A program made the translations under genes and the position numbers. This document shows positions 10,891 through 19,876 of a stretch of DNA of 64,000 nt, piece by piece. Below the pieces are notes generated by a model. That model made no database searches. It saw only the letters and a program-made list of their open reading frames with translations, and was not told where the DNA came from. Source of the DNA: Citrobacter youngae ATCC 29220 (GTDB lineage: Bacteria; Pseudomonadota; Gammaproteobacteria; Enterobacterales; Enterobacteriaceae); NCBI RefSeq assembly GCF_000155975.1, contig NZ_GG730299.1, forward strand, positions 1,646,734 to 1,710,733, read 5' to 3'. Numbering within the stretch: position 1 is the first letter of the stretch; every line of letters starts with the position of its first letter.

Positions 10891-11517
10891 TCATAGCAGT
10901 GCCATTAAAAACTGTTCCTGGTTGCCGTTGCCACAAGGTATTGGGAGGATGTTGCGCTTATTTGTTTTACTATCAACAAAACTATAGAATGAAACGCCCC
11001 TAAAAATGTCATGATGTATCATTGTCTGCCTATCGAACACTTGCGTCACTCCGTTGTGAAAAACCACCTCTCCAGTAGCATCATCAATATTCAATCTGAT
11101 TTTATTCCATTTATTCACCACGCGTTCAGTTCGATACATGTAATTATAAACATCAAGAGAAAGAATGTTTTTTCGTCTACAATGGTAGCTATTATTTAAT
11201 ATAGAAATATGCTTTAAATATAGCTTATCCAACACCATCGGCTTAATGACACCGATAATTATCAGAGAAATAAAAATGGACACACAATATGTTATGACGT
11301 TTGTCGGAGTAAATGGAATGTAGCTAAAATAAAAAACAGAAAATATTATCAGAACGATAACAATAGAAACGGAAATCTGCAAAGAGAACGCTCCCATACT
11401 CTTTTTTAGATTGCGCTTATCACTATTAAGCTTTATCACTTTCTTCATATACGCGCGTTTCAAATAAATTTTAGCGATCTGTTTTTCTGACTCAGAAAGC
11501 TCATACTCTATATACAT
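10891..11517 (-). CDS. Membrane protein resembling the YcxB family
   Basis: 208 residues from the ATG at 11517, with AAGGA about ten bases upstream; a TTG one codon earlier is also in frame. Two adjacent membrane helices are visible near residues 48-70 (VIVLIIFSVFYFSYIPF) and 75-95 (YCVSIFISLIIIGVI). The soluble C-terminal half ends in a ...NILPIPCGNGNQEQFLMALL stretch. Two N-terminal helices followed by a small soluble domain with an 'IP' turn is reminiscent of YcxB-like proteins, but this is weak. The gene is AT-richer than its neighbours. It sits between the acyltransferase genes and the yfa genes, all in one direction. Confidence 0.6.
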   Translation of the reverse strand: MYIEYELSESEKQIAKIYLKRAYMKKVIKLNSDKRNLKKSMGAFSLQISVSIVIVLIIFSVFYFSYIPFTPTNVITYCVSIFISLIIIGVIKPMVLDKLYLKHISILNNSYHCRRKNILSLDVYNYMYRTERVVNKWNKIRLNIDDATGEVVFHNGVTQVFDRQTMIHHDIFRGVSFYSFVDSKTNKRNILPIPCGNGNQEQFLMALL

Positions 11518-11603
11518 CAAGGGGTTATCCTTAATTTAAATTCACATGCTTCAGTCGTAAATTTTCATCCCAAATATCGAAGAGATCACCCTTTCTCAGT
11601 GGA

Positions 11604-12803
11604 TTATTTAAGTACGGCAGATAAATCGCCAAACAGCGCATTCGCGCTCTCCTGATACCCTTCAGAAGCCAGATGAATTAAATCAGGTCTTGCTTTACCC
11701 TGCGCCGCCCAGCGTTCAATCGCGCAGTCACCGCCCATAAAATCGAACCAGTTCCAGAATAAAGTGCGCTCCTGCCGGGCAACCTGTTGCTGCACGGCGA
11801 TGATCGGCTTCAACAAAGCGGGCTGCCGCTGCGCGCAGCCTTGCCCCTGTTTGTGCATAATGCTGCTGCCGGGACCAATCAGCAGAATGGCGGCGTCAGG
11901 GGTCGACTGCCGAATGGTTTCGATCTGACGCTGTAACGTCTGGCGATATGCCTCCAGTGAAAGATCGGTGTTAAACGCTTCGTTGGTGCCATAGGCCAGA
12001 ATCACCATGTCAGGTGCAAGCTGTTTCAATGCCCCACCCCAGTTATTCTGCCATTTGTCCAGCATTGACACCTGCGCCCCGTTAATTCCCAGCGCGCTGA
12101 GCACCACCCCGTGGCCATTTGTCGATGTCAGCATCAGGCCCGCAAGCGCCGTTGGCGCAGCGGTCGACATCGACCAGCTAAACGTGCTTCCTACGGTTAC
12201 CGGCTGGCTAAAAGCCCAACCGTTTCCGGTAGCGGCAAGCGCATATTTCGCGCCATTAACCGACCATTGCCCGGCAGATGGCGAAGCGTAAAGCGCCTGC
12301 ACCTGTTCACGGCCCTGTGGGGCGCGAACCACAACCTGTGCGCCATTATTGCTGCTGACCGGCGTGACAATATTTCCGCCCAGCGTGAAGTCAGGGTTTT
12401 TATCGCGGCGGCTGGTGACCAGCTTCAACCCGTAGGTGTTCTGAAAATAGACGTTGCTGTAGCGGTTCCCCGGAACAGCCATCGGGCTAATAAAGCCTGC
12501 TCCTCCGTCGCCATATACGGACTGAAAATGTTGGCGCAGACTACCCGAGAAAAAATCAGCGGCAGTGTGCGAGTCGCCCAGGAAAACGATATGGGTTAGC
12601 TCACTCTGGCTGTGGCGTAATTTCTCTGCCAGACGCGGTAAATGACTCTCGCCATAGTCGGTTAATTTCCCCGCCTGCATTGCGTTAGCTTCAGCCGCCC
12701 CCTTCTGTAAGCTGGCATTGCCATTATCATTGCAGGCAGACAGCGCGGTCACAACGGCGACGCAGAGAGCACCCACCGCTACATATTTTTTATTTTTTAC
12801 CAT
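11604..12803 (-). CDS. SGNH/GDSL-hydrolase-fold lipoprotein
   Basis: 399 residues. The N terminus has a lipoprotein signal with lipobox LSAC (Cys24). All SGNH blocks can be read: GDSH in VFLGDSHTAADFF (block I, Ser nucleophile), GTNE in ILAYGTNEAF (block III) and DLIHL near residue 377 (catalytic Asp/His). A middle beta-rich insert of about 110 residues separates blocks I and III. This architecture fits an esterase or acetyltransferase partner that handles acetyl groups on an extracellular polysaccharide. It follows a second SGNH gene (6 nt gap) and an MBOAT acyltransferase, so the three probably form one O-acetylation unit. The substrate cannot be told. Confidence 0.8.
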   Translation of the reverse strand: MVKNKKYVAVGALCVAVVTALSACNDNGNASLQKGAAEANAMQAGKLTDYGESHLPRLAEKLRHSQSELTHIVFLGDSHTAADFFSGSLRQHFQSVYGDGGAGFISPMAVPGNRYSNVYFQNTYGLKLVTSRRDKNPDFTLGGNIVTPVSSNNGAQVVVRAPQGREQVQALYASPSAGQWSVNGAKYALAATGNGWAFSQPVTVGSTFSWSMSTAAPTALAGLMLTSTNGHGVVLSALGINGAQVSMLDKWQNNWGGALKQLAPDMVILAYGTNEAFNTDLSLEAYRQTLQRQIETIRQSTPDAAILLIGPGSSIMHKQGQGCAQRQPALLKPIIAVQQQVARQERTLFWNWFDFMGGDCAIERWAAQGKARPDLIHLASEGYQESANALFGDLSAVLK

Positions 12804-12809
12804 GCCGAA

Positions 12810-13913
12810 TTACTCTTTATTTTTTTCTGGAAACTGAATTTTTGTCAGGATGGCGCGCGCGATTAGTCGCTGCCCCTCTGGAGAATAATGAATGCCGTCA
12901 TCCGCACGCACGCGCATCTTTTTCCCATCAATAACGGCATTGGGAGAATAGTGATTGTCTTTGTAGCCGAAGAGAGTATTCACATCGACCGTCACGCCCC
13001 CAGAGTTGCTCACCTCCGACGCATAGAGCGTATCCAGATAACTCACTCCGGCATTCAACTTACTTTTGCGCATAACCGGGGGCAGCGCCCAGATAACCGG
13101 AATATTACGCTGTTGCGCTGATGCCAGAATCCGCTCAATGCGCTGTCGATATTCGCTTTCCCACTCCGCGCTTTTAAACTTGAGAAAATGCCGGTTCCGC
13201 TCGGAAGGCATATCCCAGGGATCATTTGGCCCCATAAACACGATCAGCAGGCCAATATCCGGCTCACGAACAAGCGCGTTTTCGGTCGTTTTTGGCCAGT
13301 TAAAGAATGATGGGTAGGCTAACCCCGTGCTCCGCTTGCTCAGGTTCACACCGCCAATCTGATGTTCTTTTTTCAGCAAGGAGATAATCTGCGGGGCGAC
13401 CCCTTCCATCATGGAGTCACCGATCATCAGCACCTTTTTCCCGGCCGGCAGTACCACCTTCTCCGGCGATGTTTTCATCGGCCCGAGCACGGAAATGAGC
13501 TCTGGCGAGCTCCCGGCGGCAGGCTGCTGGCTCTGAGCGTCTGACGGCGGGATAGCGGATGACGGCCCGTTACTGGCCGTCATCACCGGAGACGGATGCG
13601 GCAACGAAAGGGCCGAGCAATCCGCGCTTTTCACCATCACGGGCGGCACCGCGGGAGCGGGGTCGTCCTTTTCACCAGAGAGTACCTTGAGAAAGTTTTC
13701 CTCAGATGAGTTCAGCGCATTACCTACCGTCGCACCGTAAGACCACCAGTGGGCATCCGTGTTCTCCCAGGGCGTTTCACGATGAAAGTGCAGCATCCAG
13801 TATTCGTTAAACGCCTGCTGATTTATCCATACCACGCCCAATGCAGAGACCAAAATGGCAATAGAGACTTTGATTGTCTGGTAAACAATATGGCTGTAAT
13901 CAGAAACCTGCAT
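12810..13913 (-). CDS. Membrane-anchored SGNH-domain protein (DUF459-like)
   Basis: 367 residues from the ATG at 13913, which overlaps the acyltransferase stop by 14 nt. One N-terminal helix (VSIAILVSALGVVWI) anchors a periplasmic domain after a Pro/Ser/Gln-rich linker (about 95-150). SGNH blocks are clear: LMIGDSMMEGVAP, FMGPNDPWDM (Asn/Asp of block III) and DGIHYSPEGQRL (Asp/His). This is the usual second component of MBOAT-dependent polysaccharide O-acetylation systems, passing an acetyl group taken through the membrane by the MBOAT protein to the sugar. Overlap with the MBOAT gene supports coupled synthesis. Confidence 0.8.
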   Translation of the reverse strand: MQVSDYSHIVYQTIKVSIAILVSALGVVWINQQAFNEYWMLHFHRETPWENTDAHWWSYGATVGNALNSSEENFLKVLSGEKDDPAPAVPPVMVKSADCSALSLPHPSPVMTASNGPSSAIPPSDAQSQQPAAGSSPELISVLGPMKTSPEKVVLPAGKKVLMIGDSMMEGVAPQIISLLKKEHQIGGVNLSKRSTGLAYPSFFNWPKTTENALVREPDIGLLIVFMGPNDPWDMPSERNRHFLKFKSAEWESEYRQRIERILASAQQRNIPVIWALPPVMRKSKLNAGVSYLDTLYASEVSNSGGVTVDVNTLFGYKDNHYSPNAVIDGKKMRVRADDGIHYSPEGQRLIARAILTKIQFPEKNKE

Positions 13914-15303
13914 AAATAAATCCGGGGATACCTGTGGGTGCAAGAATAAAGGTGATGGTTAAAACGGGAATCACCACAAGAGGGATCGCATACCATTTGA
14001 TGTCATTCAGAATAGGTACACATCGCGTTCTTAACGTGATAACCGAAGGATAGATAACAATCAGCAACGTACTGGCAATAACGGCACAGGCGGAGGCCAT
14101 AGAAACACTGGCAATATGTACGGTGCAGATATTTTCTACGATCAGCAGGGCGTCTGACAGGCTGTTTGCTTTAAAGAAAATCCACGCCAGACAAACAAAA
14201 TTGAAGGTCAGCAGCCGGGCGACTACCGGTGGAATGGTTAATGACCATTTCACCTTCAGCCATTTTGTCCAGACGTTGTAGATAACCACGCCCACGCCAT
14301 GAAGCGCGCCCCAAACAATAAACGTTCCGCCTGCGCCGTGCCATAGCCCGGAGAGCACCATGGCGATCATCACGTTCAGCTGCGCGCGCCAGAATCCTTT
14401 GCGGTTTCCGCCAAGGGGAATATAGATATAATCGCGGATGAACGTTGACAGGCTGATATGCCAGCGCCGCCAGAAATCCTGCATATTCGCCGCCAGATAG
14501 GGATGCCGGAAGTTGTCGCCAATCTGATAGCCCAGCAGTAATGCGATCCCGGTAACCAGGTTGGTGTAGCCGGAAAAGTTGAAGTAAATCTCCCACGCCC
14601 AGCCATAAACCGCCGCCAGTGAAGCCAGCCCATACTCTCGCTGGGGCGCAGAAAACACCGTGGCAACAAACTGCTGGTCAAGCCAGGCGCTCAGCCAGAA
14701 GAGTTTCACTATCGCCAGAACGATCAGCCAAATCGCGCGCTGATACGCTATGATGCTTCGATGTACGGAATCAATCTGCGGCATTAACAATGTCGCCCGG
14801 TTGATTGGCCCGGCGATAATTGTCGGCATAAAGTTCATATACAACAGAACGCTAATCACATTTACATCACGAATATCACCACGAATAACCGCCATCACCA
14901 GGCTAATCGCGTTGAACAGATAAAAAGAGAGGCCCAGCGGCAACAGTATGTTGGCCATCGGTAGCGAAAAAGTCAGATTCAGAGCTTCAATGATCCCCTG
15001 CCCCCAGACCATCAGCGGCGAGAAATATTTAAAAATGAAGAAATAAAGCAGAACAATAGCCATTAACGCTAACGGCAGGTATTTCGTCCCCTTTCCTTTC
15101 ATTGCGAGGAAAACCAGTAGCAGCACGCTTAAACTTAAAGAGAGATGAATAACTAGCGCCTGCCACCCCGCCTCGTAAAGCAGCCAGTACCCGGCAATCA
15201 GCAGAAGAACATTCTGCACTTTCGCCCATGGCGCGACCAGCCAATAAACAATAAAGAAAATTGCAAAACACAGAAAAAACTCTGGGGTAAAGAACTCTGC
15301 CAT
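13900..15303 (-). CDS. MBOAT-family O-acyltransferase (AlgI/DltB type)
   Basis: From the ATG at 15303 (GAGG about 13 nt upstream; product starts MAEFFTPEFFLCF, the usual start region of this family) the protein has 467 residues; a GTG at 15369 is an alternative. It is polytopic with roughly ten hydrophobic segments. The family signature is present: FWRRWHISLSTFIRDYIYIP, then GLWHGAGGTFIVWGALHG with the active-site His, and FNFVCLAWIFFKA near residue 390. Members move acetyl groups across the inner membrane to acetylate alginate, cellulose, peptidoglycan or teichoic acids. The polysaccharide served here is unknown. It is the first gene of a run that continues into the yfa genes. Confidence 0.85.
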   Translation of the reverse strand: MAEFFTPEFFLCFAIFFIVYWLVAPWAKVQNVLLLIAGYWLLYEAGWQALVIHLSLSLSVLLLVFLAMKGKGTKYLPLALMAIVLLYFFIFKYFSPLMVWGQGIIEALNLTFSLPMANILLPLGLSFYLFNAISLVMAVIRGDIRDVNVISVLLYMNFMPTIIAGPINRATLLMPQIDSVHRSIIAYQRAIWLIVLAIVKLFWLSAWLDQQFVATVFSAPQREYGLASLAAVYGWAWEIYFNFSGYTNLVTGIALLLGYQIGDNFRHPYLAANMQDFWRRWHISLSTFIRDYIYIPLGGNRKGFWRAQLNVMIAMVLSGLWHGAGGTFIVWGALHGVGVVIYNVWTKWLKVKWSLTIPPVVARLLTFNFVCLAWIFFKANSLSDALLIVENICTVHIASVSMASACAVIASTLLIVIYPSVITLRTRCVPILNDIKWYAIPLVVIPVLTITFILAPTGIPGFIYAGF

Positions 15304-15369
15304 AAAACAGCCTATTGCCTCAGACAAATAAACGCGGATTGATAACAAAAAACTCACAATATTTTGCAC

Positions 15370-15983
15370 GCTACCGCCCTTCGCTCAAACCAAAAGCGCA
15401 CAGGCGACAAGCTTATCGATATCCGAAAAATAATCGTCAAGAGAATGAGTGATAAATAAAAAGCTGAAAACCTAATAGCACTACACCAGTGACGGAAATT
15501 TTAGCTTTCCGTTACTGAAAAGTTAATGCAAGCTCTTGCGGAGCCTGCAATTGAATTTATGGGTGTTACCGACAAAAAGAGGAAAAAACACGTGAAATCA
15601 AATCTGGAGCCACACCAGAAACATAGTCTCGTGAAAACAGGCTTTAAATGAAAAATCTCTATTCATTTTGTATGAATCATCAGGAATGTTTTAATAATCG
15701 ATAGTGGTTTTATAATGTTATTATTCATTATTCTAATAAATGGGACATTACCACAAATAGCAAGGCTACATATAAAATTATATTTTTAATACTCAACCAC
15801 AAATCTACTGCCACGAAGGATAGCAAAGAAAAGACGCCTTAGTCTCAATTTTATTGTATCCATTTTAGGACAAATGACTATTCTTCGCCGACAATACGTC
15901 AGGGGAATTACGACAAAAAATGAAAATAAAGTAATAAAAATGTGAATTTCAGGCAGGCGCACCATCAGGTCTGGTCATGGTGT
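15370..15983. other. AT-rich intergenic region upstream of the acyltransferase gene
   Basis: About 600 bases with no convincing ORF. It must hold the promoter of the minus-strand acyltransferase run, but I could not pick a clear -35/-10 pair in the AT-rich sequence. Confidence 0.5.
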
Positions 15984-16021
15984 AAAAACGCCACCGGCGC
16001 TCATTGCGAGTCAGCGCCGGT
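15984..16021 (-). terminator. Rho-independent terminator of cbl
   Basis: Read on the minus strand: ACCGGCGCT, an 11-nt loop, AGCGCCGGT (perfect 9-bp GC-rich stem, 15993-16021), then GGCGTTTTT. It lies 52 nt after the cbl stop. Confidence 0.8.
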
Positions 16022-16072
16022 TTACAGGCATGGTTTTTGTGTAGTCTGCTTCAGGAGGCCGGGCAGACGAGT

Positions 16073-17023
16073 TTATATTTGATAATCAATCATTACTTCA
16101 TCAGGCTCCATCGCCTGGCGCTTGATCTCCTCCACGGATAAACCGGCGTTGCAAAGCTCAATGAATCGCCAGACGTAATTACGCTGCAGCTGACCGCGTT
16201 TCAGCCCCAGCCAGACGGTGTTTGCATCAAATAAATGTCGGGTATCGAGACGGGTTAGCGCCCCCTCTTCTTGCTCGACGCTGGATTGCTCTGCCACCAA
16301 CCCAATTCCCAGCCCCAGCGCCACATAGGTTTTAATCACATCCGAATCCTGTGCGCTGAGAATAATATCCGGCACTAACCCTTTGCGAGCGAAGGCCTCA
16401 TCAATACGCGAACGCCCCGTAATCCCCTGACGATAGGTAATTAACGGCCAGTGTGCGATGGATTCCAGCGTTAGCGGAGAGGTGTTAACTAACGGATGAT
16501 CGTGAGGAACGAGCAGACTGTGGTGCCAACGAAACCAGGGAAACGCCACCAGCAGCGGATCGCTACTGAGTCGCTCACTGGCAATTCCGATATCGGCCCC
16601 GCCATTTTGCAGCAGAACGTCAATCTCTTGCGGCGTGCCCTGAATCAACTCCAGGCGAACTTCCGGGAAGAGTTCGCGAAACGCCTTAATGACCGCTGGC
16701 AGACTATAACGTGCCTGGGTGTGCGTGGTGGCAATCGTCAGGACGCCGGACGTGTCATTGGTAAACAGATCCGCCAGTCGGCGGACATTACTGGCCTCAT
16801 TAAGAATACGCTCGGCGATCGCCAGCAGCGCCTTGCCCGGTTCAGTCATCCCAAGCAGACGTTTACCGCGACGGATAAATATCTCAATACCAAGCTCATC
16901 TTCAAGTTCACGAATATGCCGACTTACACCCGACTGCGAGGTATAAAGAATATTCGCGACTTCCGTCAGGTTATAATCCTGACGGGCCGCCTCGCGTATT
17001 ATTTTAAGTTGCTGGAAATTCAC
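16073..17023 (-). CDS. cbl: LysR-type regulator Cbl (sulfur/sulfonate utilisation)
   Basis: Start chosen at GTG 17023 (MNFQQLKIIREAARQDYNLT) with CGGAG seven bases upstream; this gives 316 residues, the family's usual length. The N-terminal winged helix-turn-helix (LTEVANILYTSQSGVSRHI, about 19-37) and RRGKRLLGMTEPGKALL are near-identical to CysB/Cbl proteins. The C-terminal part is the two-lobed effector domain. In E. coli Cbl activates ssu and tau genes for aliphatic sulfonate and taurine use under sulfate limitation, with adenylyl sulfate as anti-inducer. It lies directly downstream of nac in the same direction, as in other enterobacteria. Confidence 0.93.
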   Translation of the reverse strand: MNFQQLKIIREAARQDYNLTEVANILYTSQSGVSRHIRELEDELGIEIFIRRGKRLLGMTEPGKALLAIAERILNEASNVRRLADLFTNDTSGVLTIATTHTQARYSLPAVIKAFRELFPEVRLELIQGTPQEIDVLLQNGGADIGIASERLSSDPLLVAFPWFRWHHSLLVPHDHPLVNTSPLTLESIAHWPLITYRQGITGRSRIDEAFARKGLVPDIILSAQDSDVIKTYVALGLGIGLVAEQSSVEQEEGALTRLDTRHLFDANTVWLGLKRGQLQRNYVWRFIELCNAGLSVEEIKRQAMEPDEVMIDYQI

Positions 17024-17124
17024 TTTTCGCTCCGGGTACATCAGACATTACGCTATTGTTAAAGTCTGATGCCCGGCAGAACAAATAATAAAAACCTGCA
17101 TCTTATTCCTGTTAGTAATAAGGC

Positions 17125-18042
17125 TTAACTCACCAACTGCAGCTCGCGGTTTTCCAGTGCCGGGCAGCTGACCAGCGACAGCAGGATCTCTTTTACGGCC
17201 TGCGCCTGTGGTGACAGACTCCCTCTGGCAGAGACGTTCAGCGATAGCGGCAGGCTCATAGAAGGCGTTGTAATGCGGGCCATCCAGCCATTTGCCGCAT
17301 TGCACAATGAACGAGCCGCCGACTCCGGTAGCACGGTTACCCCCATGCCGCTGGCTATCGCTGCCGTTAAGGTCGAGATAGACTCAATTTCGCCAATCAC
17401 TTTGGCCGTTAAGCGACGTAGTGAAAAAGCTTCATCAACGCGTATACGCACCGCGCTGTAATCCCGCGGCAGGAACAGGTTCATCTGGGCAACAGCGGTC
17501 AGATCAACGCTTTGTCCGGGGCAGTCGCGTGTCCCCACCAGGAAAAGATCTTCTTTCAGCAGCGGCTGGCTGTAAATGCCAGCCACCGGCGAGCGTTCAT
17601 AAAGTACCGCCATGTCGAGTTGACCACTGAGCAATTTATCGTTGAGCACCGCCCCGCTATTTTCATGCAAATAGACCAGCACATCCGGCAGCTCGGCACG
17701 TACTGCCTGTAATAATGGCATGGTGATAGATGACGCCGCCGTTCCCGGAGCCAGCCCAATAGAAACCTGTCCACTCAACGTCTGACCAACATTGTGGACC
17801 GCAAGCTGCGCCTGTTCGCACTGACGTAAAATCGTCCGGGCGTGGGTATACAGCACCTTACCAGCCTCAGTAGGCGTCACGCCGCGCTTGGTACGAATCA
17901 ACAGTTGCTGATTCAGTTCGCCTTCCAGCGTGGCAATCTGCTGGCTCAGTGCGGGTTGTGCGATATGCAGCACTTCCGCTGCCTGGGTCAGGCTACCAAT
18001 ATCGACGATTTTTACGAAATATTTCAGTCGTCTGAAGTTCAT
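17125..18042 (-). CDS. nac: LysR-type nitrogen assimilation regulator Nac
   Basis: 305 residues from the ATG at 18042 (ribosome site GACAGGAGG six bases upstream, product MNFRRLKYFVKIVDIGSLTQ); the longer upstream frame is not used. The DNA-binding helix reads AAEVLHIAQPALSQQIATLE. Nac links nitrogen starvation (NtrC, sigma-54) to sigma-70 promoters such as those for histidine, proline and urea use and gdhA repression, and unlike most LysR proteins needs no co-effector. A sigma-54 promoter lies about 55-70 nt upstream of the start codon. It is followed at 101 nt by cbl. Confidence 0.93.
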   Translation of the reverse strand: MNFRRLKYFVKIVDIGSLTQAAEVLHIAQPALSQQIATLEGELNQQLLIRTKRGVTPTEAGKVLYTHARTILRQCEQAQLAVHNVGQTLSGQVSIGLAPGTAASSITMPLLQAVRAELPDVLVYLHENSGAVLNDKLLSGQLDMAVLYERSPVAGIYSQPLLKEDLFLVGTRDCPGQSVDLTAVAQMNLFLPRDYSAVRIRVDEAFSLRRLTAKVIGEIESISTLTAAIASGMGVTVLPESAARSLCNAANGWMARITTPSMSLPLSLNVSARGSLSPQAQAVKEILLSLVSCPALENRELQLVS

Positions 18043-18097
18043 TTTGCCTCCTGTCGGAATACCAGAACCCGTGCTGGCAGTCATGTTGTTCAGGATT

Positions 18098-18112
18098 GCA
18101 AGATGCTTGCCA
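18098..18112 (-). promoter_or_regulatory. Sigma-54 promoter of nac
   Basis: Minus strand reads TGGCAAGCATCTTGC: TGGCA, correct spacing and TTGC, matching the -24/-12 consensus (TGGCAC-N5-TTGCA) at all but one key base. It sits about 55 nt before the nac start, as expected for this NtrC-dependent gene. Confidence 0.8.
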
Positions 18113-18230
18113 GTTTCGTCTGAAAAAAGAGTTTTACGTCCGAGGCCGCGTCAGGTAAGGCGCAAAGTGAAAAACGATAATTGTTGTACGCGCATATAGC
18201 TGATTCCAGTTGCCCTGGAAAAGGTAGACG

Positions 18231-18248
18231 CGCACCACTATGGGGCAG
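18231..18248 (-). promoter_or_regulatory. Candidate NtrC enhancer site upstream of nac
   Basis: GCACCA-N5-GGGC within 18231-18248 partly matches the NtrC dyad (TGCACCA-N5-TGGTGCA). It is about 145 bases upstream of the presumed nac transcription start, a normal enhancer distance. One half-site is degenerate. Confidence 0.35.
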
Positions 18249-18322
18249 CGGCATAAAAAGATGGAAAGATCGCCGCTTTGCTGATTTTGTCAGCAAACAA
18301 ACGCACAATTGTATTTCCCCCT

Positions 18323-18351
18323 TTGACAACCCCCATCGCCCTCGCTAATAT
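18323..18351 (+). promoter_or_regulatory. Sigma-70 promoter of tRNA-Asn
   Basis: TTGACA at 18323-18328, a 17-bp spacer and TAATAT at 18346-18351, followed by a GC-rich discriminator (GCGCC) typical of stringently controlled stable-RNA promoters. The tRNA 5' end lies 19 nt after the -10 box. Confidence 0.85.
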
Positions 18352-18369
18352 GCGCCTCGTTCAAACGAT

Positions 18370-18445
18370 TCCTCTGTAGTTCAGTCGGTAGAACGGCGGA
18401 CTGTTAATCCGTATGTCACTGGTTCGAGTCCAGTCAGAGGAGCCA
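18370..18445 (+). tRNA. tRNA-Asn (anticodon GTT), island attachment site
   Basis: A complete 76-nt cloverleaf with encoded CCA: acceptor TCCTCTG pairs with CAGAGGA, anticodon GTT at 18403-18405, T-arm GGTTCGAGTCC. The 3' end is the target of the adjacent island; integration regenerates an intact tRNA. Confidence 0.97.
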
Positions 18446-18450
18446 AATTT
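18429..18450 (+). repeat. Left attachment repeat (attL core, 22 bp)
   Basis: The last 17 bases of tRNA-Asn plus five following bases recur exactly at 35044-35065 (TCCAGTCAGAGGAGCCAAAT followed by TT in both copies). This marks the left boundary of the island. Confidence 0.9.
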
Positions 18451-18453
18451 TAA

Positions 18454-18481
18454 TCTTAAGACATCTCTATGTGTCTTAAGA
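18454..18481. repeat. 10-bp inverted repeat next to attL
   Basis: TCTTAAGACA (18454-18463) and TGTCTTAAGA (18472-18481) are exact complements around an 8-nt loop, immediately inside the island. It may be an integrase or accessory-factor site, or a weak terminator for the tRNA transcript now that its own terminator is displaced. Confidence 0.5.
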
Positions 18482-18610
18482 CTGTTAAAAAACAAGAAGT
18501 TATCTGTACCCGGTTGTCCTGAGAAGGATTGCCGGGTTTATTGACATCCATAGTTTTTGGGGGCTTAATCGGGGGCCTCACGGTTCGTTGAACGAATGGA
18601 GCCCCCCGCT

Positions 18611-19876
18611 ATGGCACTCACTGATACCGCTATCCGCAAGCTCAGACCCACAGACAAACCCTTCAAACTCGGCGACAGTTCCGGACTGTACCTGCTGATC
18701 AAACCTAACGGCTCAAAACTCTGGTACATGAAGTACCGCATTGACGGGAAAGAGAAGAAGCTGGCCTTTGGCCCTTACCCGGATGTTTCCCTGCTTACGG
18801 CACGCCAGCTCCGCGATTCGGCACGCAGTAAAATGCGTGAAGGGGTCGATCCTTCCGTTGACAAAAAAATCGCACAGCAGAAAAAGAAAAACGGACAGAC
18901 ATTCCGTCAGATCGCCATGAACTGGCATGCCGATCACCGACGCTGGTCTGAACATTATGCGACGACTGTCCAGCGCAGGCTGGAAATGTACGTCTTTCCG
19001 GATATCGGGGATCGCCTGATCGATCAAATTGAAACGGAGGATTTGCTATTCACATTGCGTAAGGTGGAGAGCAAAGGTTTTCTGGAAATCACCGCCCGGC
19101 TGAAAAACTACGTCACCGATATCATGCACTATGCGGTGAAAAAGCTGTTGCTCAAAGCAAACCCGGCGCTGTATCTGGACGGTGAGTTTGCCGCACCAGA
19201 AACGAATCACTACCCGGCCCTGTCGCTGGATAAATTGCCTGAGCTTTTGTCCCGGACGGATAACTACTGTGGCAGGCTGCTGACGAAATACGCCCTTAAG
19301 CTGTCGCTGCTGTTTTTTGTACGCTCCAGCGAACTGCGCTTTGCCCGCTGGAGTGAAATCGACTGGCAGCAGAAGCTATGGATAATCCCGGAAGAACGGG
19401 AGCAGATCGAAAACGTGCGTTTCTCTTACCGGGGTTCCAAAATGAAAATTCAGCACATCGTACCGCTGTCGGATCAGGCAATAGAGATCCTCAGACAGAT
19501 CGAAGCCCTGTCCGGGCATCTGGCCTTTATCTTCCCCGGCGAATACGACCAGGATAAGTGCATGAGCGATAATACCGTGAATAAGGCGCTGCGGGTGATG
19601 GGCTATGACACCAAAAAAGATGTCTGCGGACATGGTTTCCGGGCGATGGCGTGCAGTGCGCTCAGTGAGTCGGGATTGTGGAGCAAAGAAGCCATCGAAA
19701 AGCAGATGAGCCATCAGGAAAGAAACAGTGTGCGTGCCGCCTATATTCATAAGGCAGAATATCTGGAGGAGAGGATCAATATGATGCAGTGGTGGTCAGA
19801 CTATCTTGATGCCAATGCTGGCGGGTATGTGTCGCCTTATCTGTATGCCAGCATGACGGAAAACCACCATCATTAA
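18611..19876 (+). CDS. int: P4-type tyrosine integrase
   Basis: 421 residues from the ATG at 18611 (MALTDTAIRKLRP, GGAG nine bases upstream); an upstream ATG adds only five residues. The N-terminal DUF4102-like arm-binding domain (FKLGDSSGLYLLI, YRIDGKEKKLAFGPYPDVSL) is followed by a SAM-like core-binding domain and the catalytic domain. Tyrosine-recombinase residues can be read: Arg in FFVRSSELRFARW, the H-x-x-R box in GHGFRAMACS, then His in QMSHQER and Tyr in AAYIHKAEY. It lies 165 nt from tRNA-Asn and reads away from it, as is standard for such islands. Confidence 0.95.
   Translation: MALTDTAIRKLRPTDKPFKLGDSSGLYLLIKPNGSKLWYMKYRIDGKEKKLAFGPYPDVSLLTARQLRDSARSKMREGVDPSVDKKIAQQKKKNGQTFRQIAMNWHADHRRWSEHYATTVQRRLEMYVFPDIGDRLIDQIETEDLLFTLRKVESKGFLEITARLKNYVTDIMHYAVKKLLLKANPALYLDGEFAAPETNHYPALSLDKLPELLSRTDNYCGRLLTKYALKLSLLFFVRSSELRFARWSEIDWQQKLWIIPEEREQIENVRFSYRGSKMKIQHIVPLSDQAIEILRQIEALSGHLAFIFPGEYDQDKCMSDNTVNKALRVMGYDTKKDVCGHGFRAMACSALSESGLWSKEAIEKQMSHQERNSVRAAYIHKAEYLEERINMMQWWSDYLDANAGGYVSPYLYASMTENHHH

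Noticed and set aside
14171..14681. Two minus-strand frames (141 and 101 codons) inside the acyltransferase gene
   Set aside because: They lie in other frames of a gene whose MBOAT motifs are intact; no independent ribosome sites.
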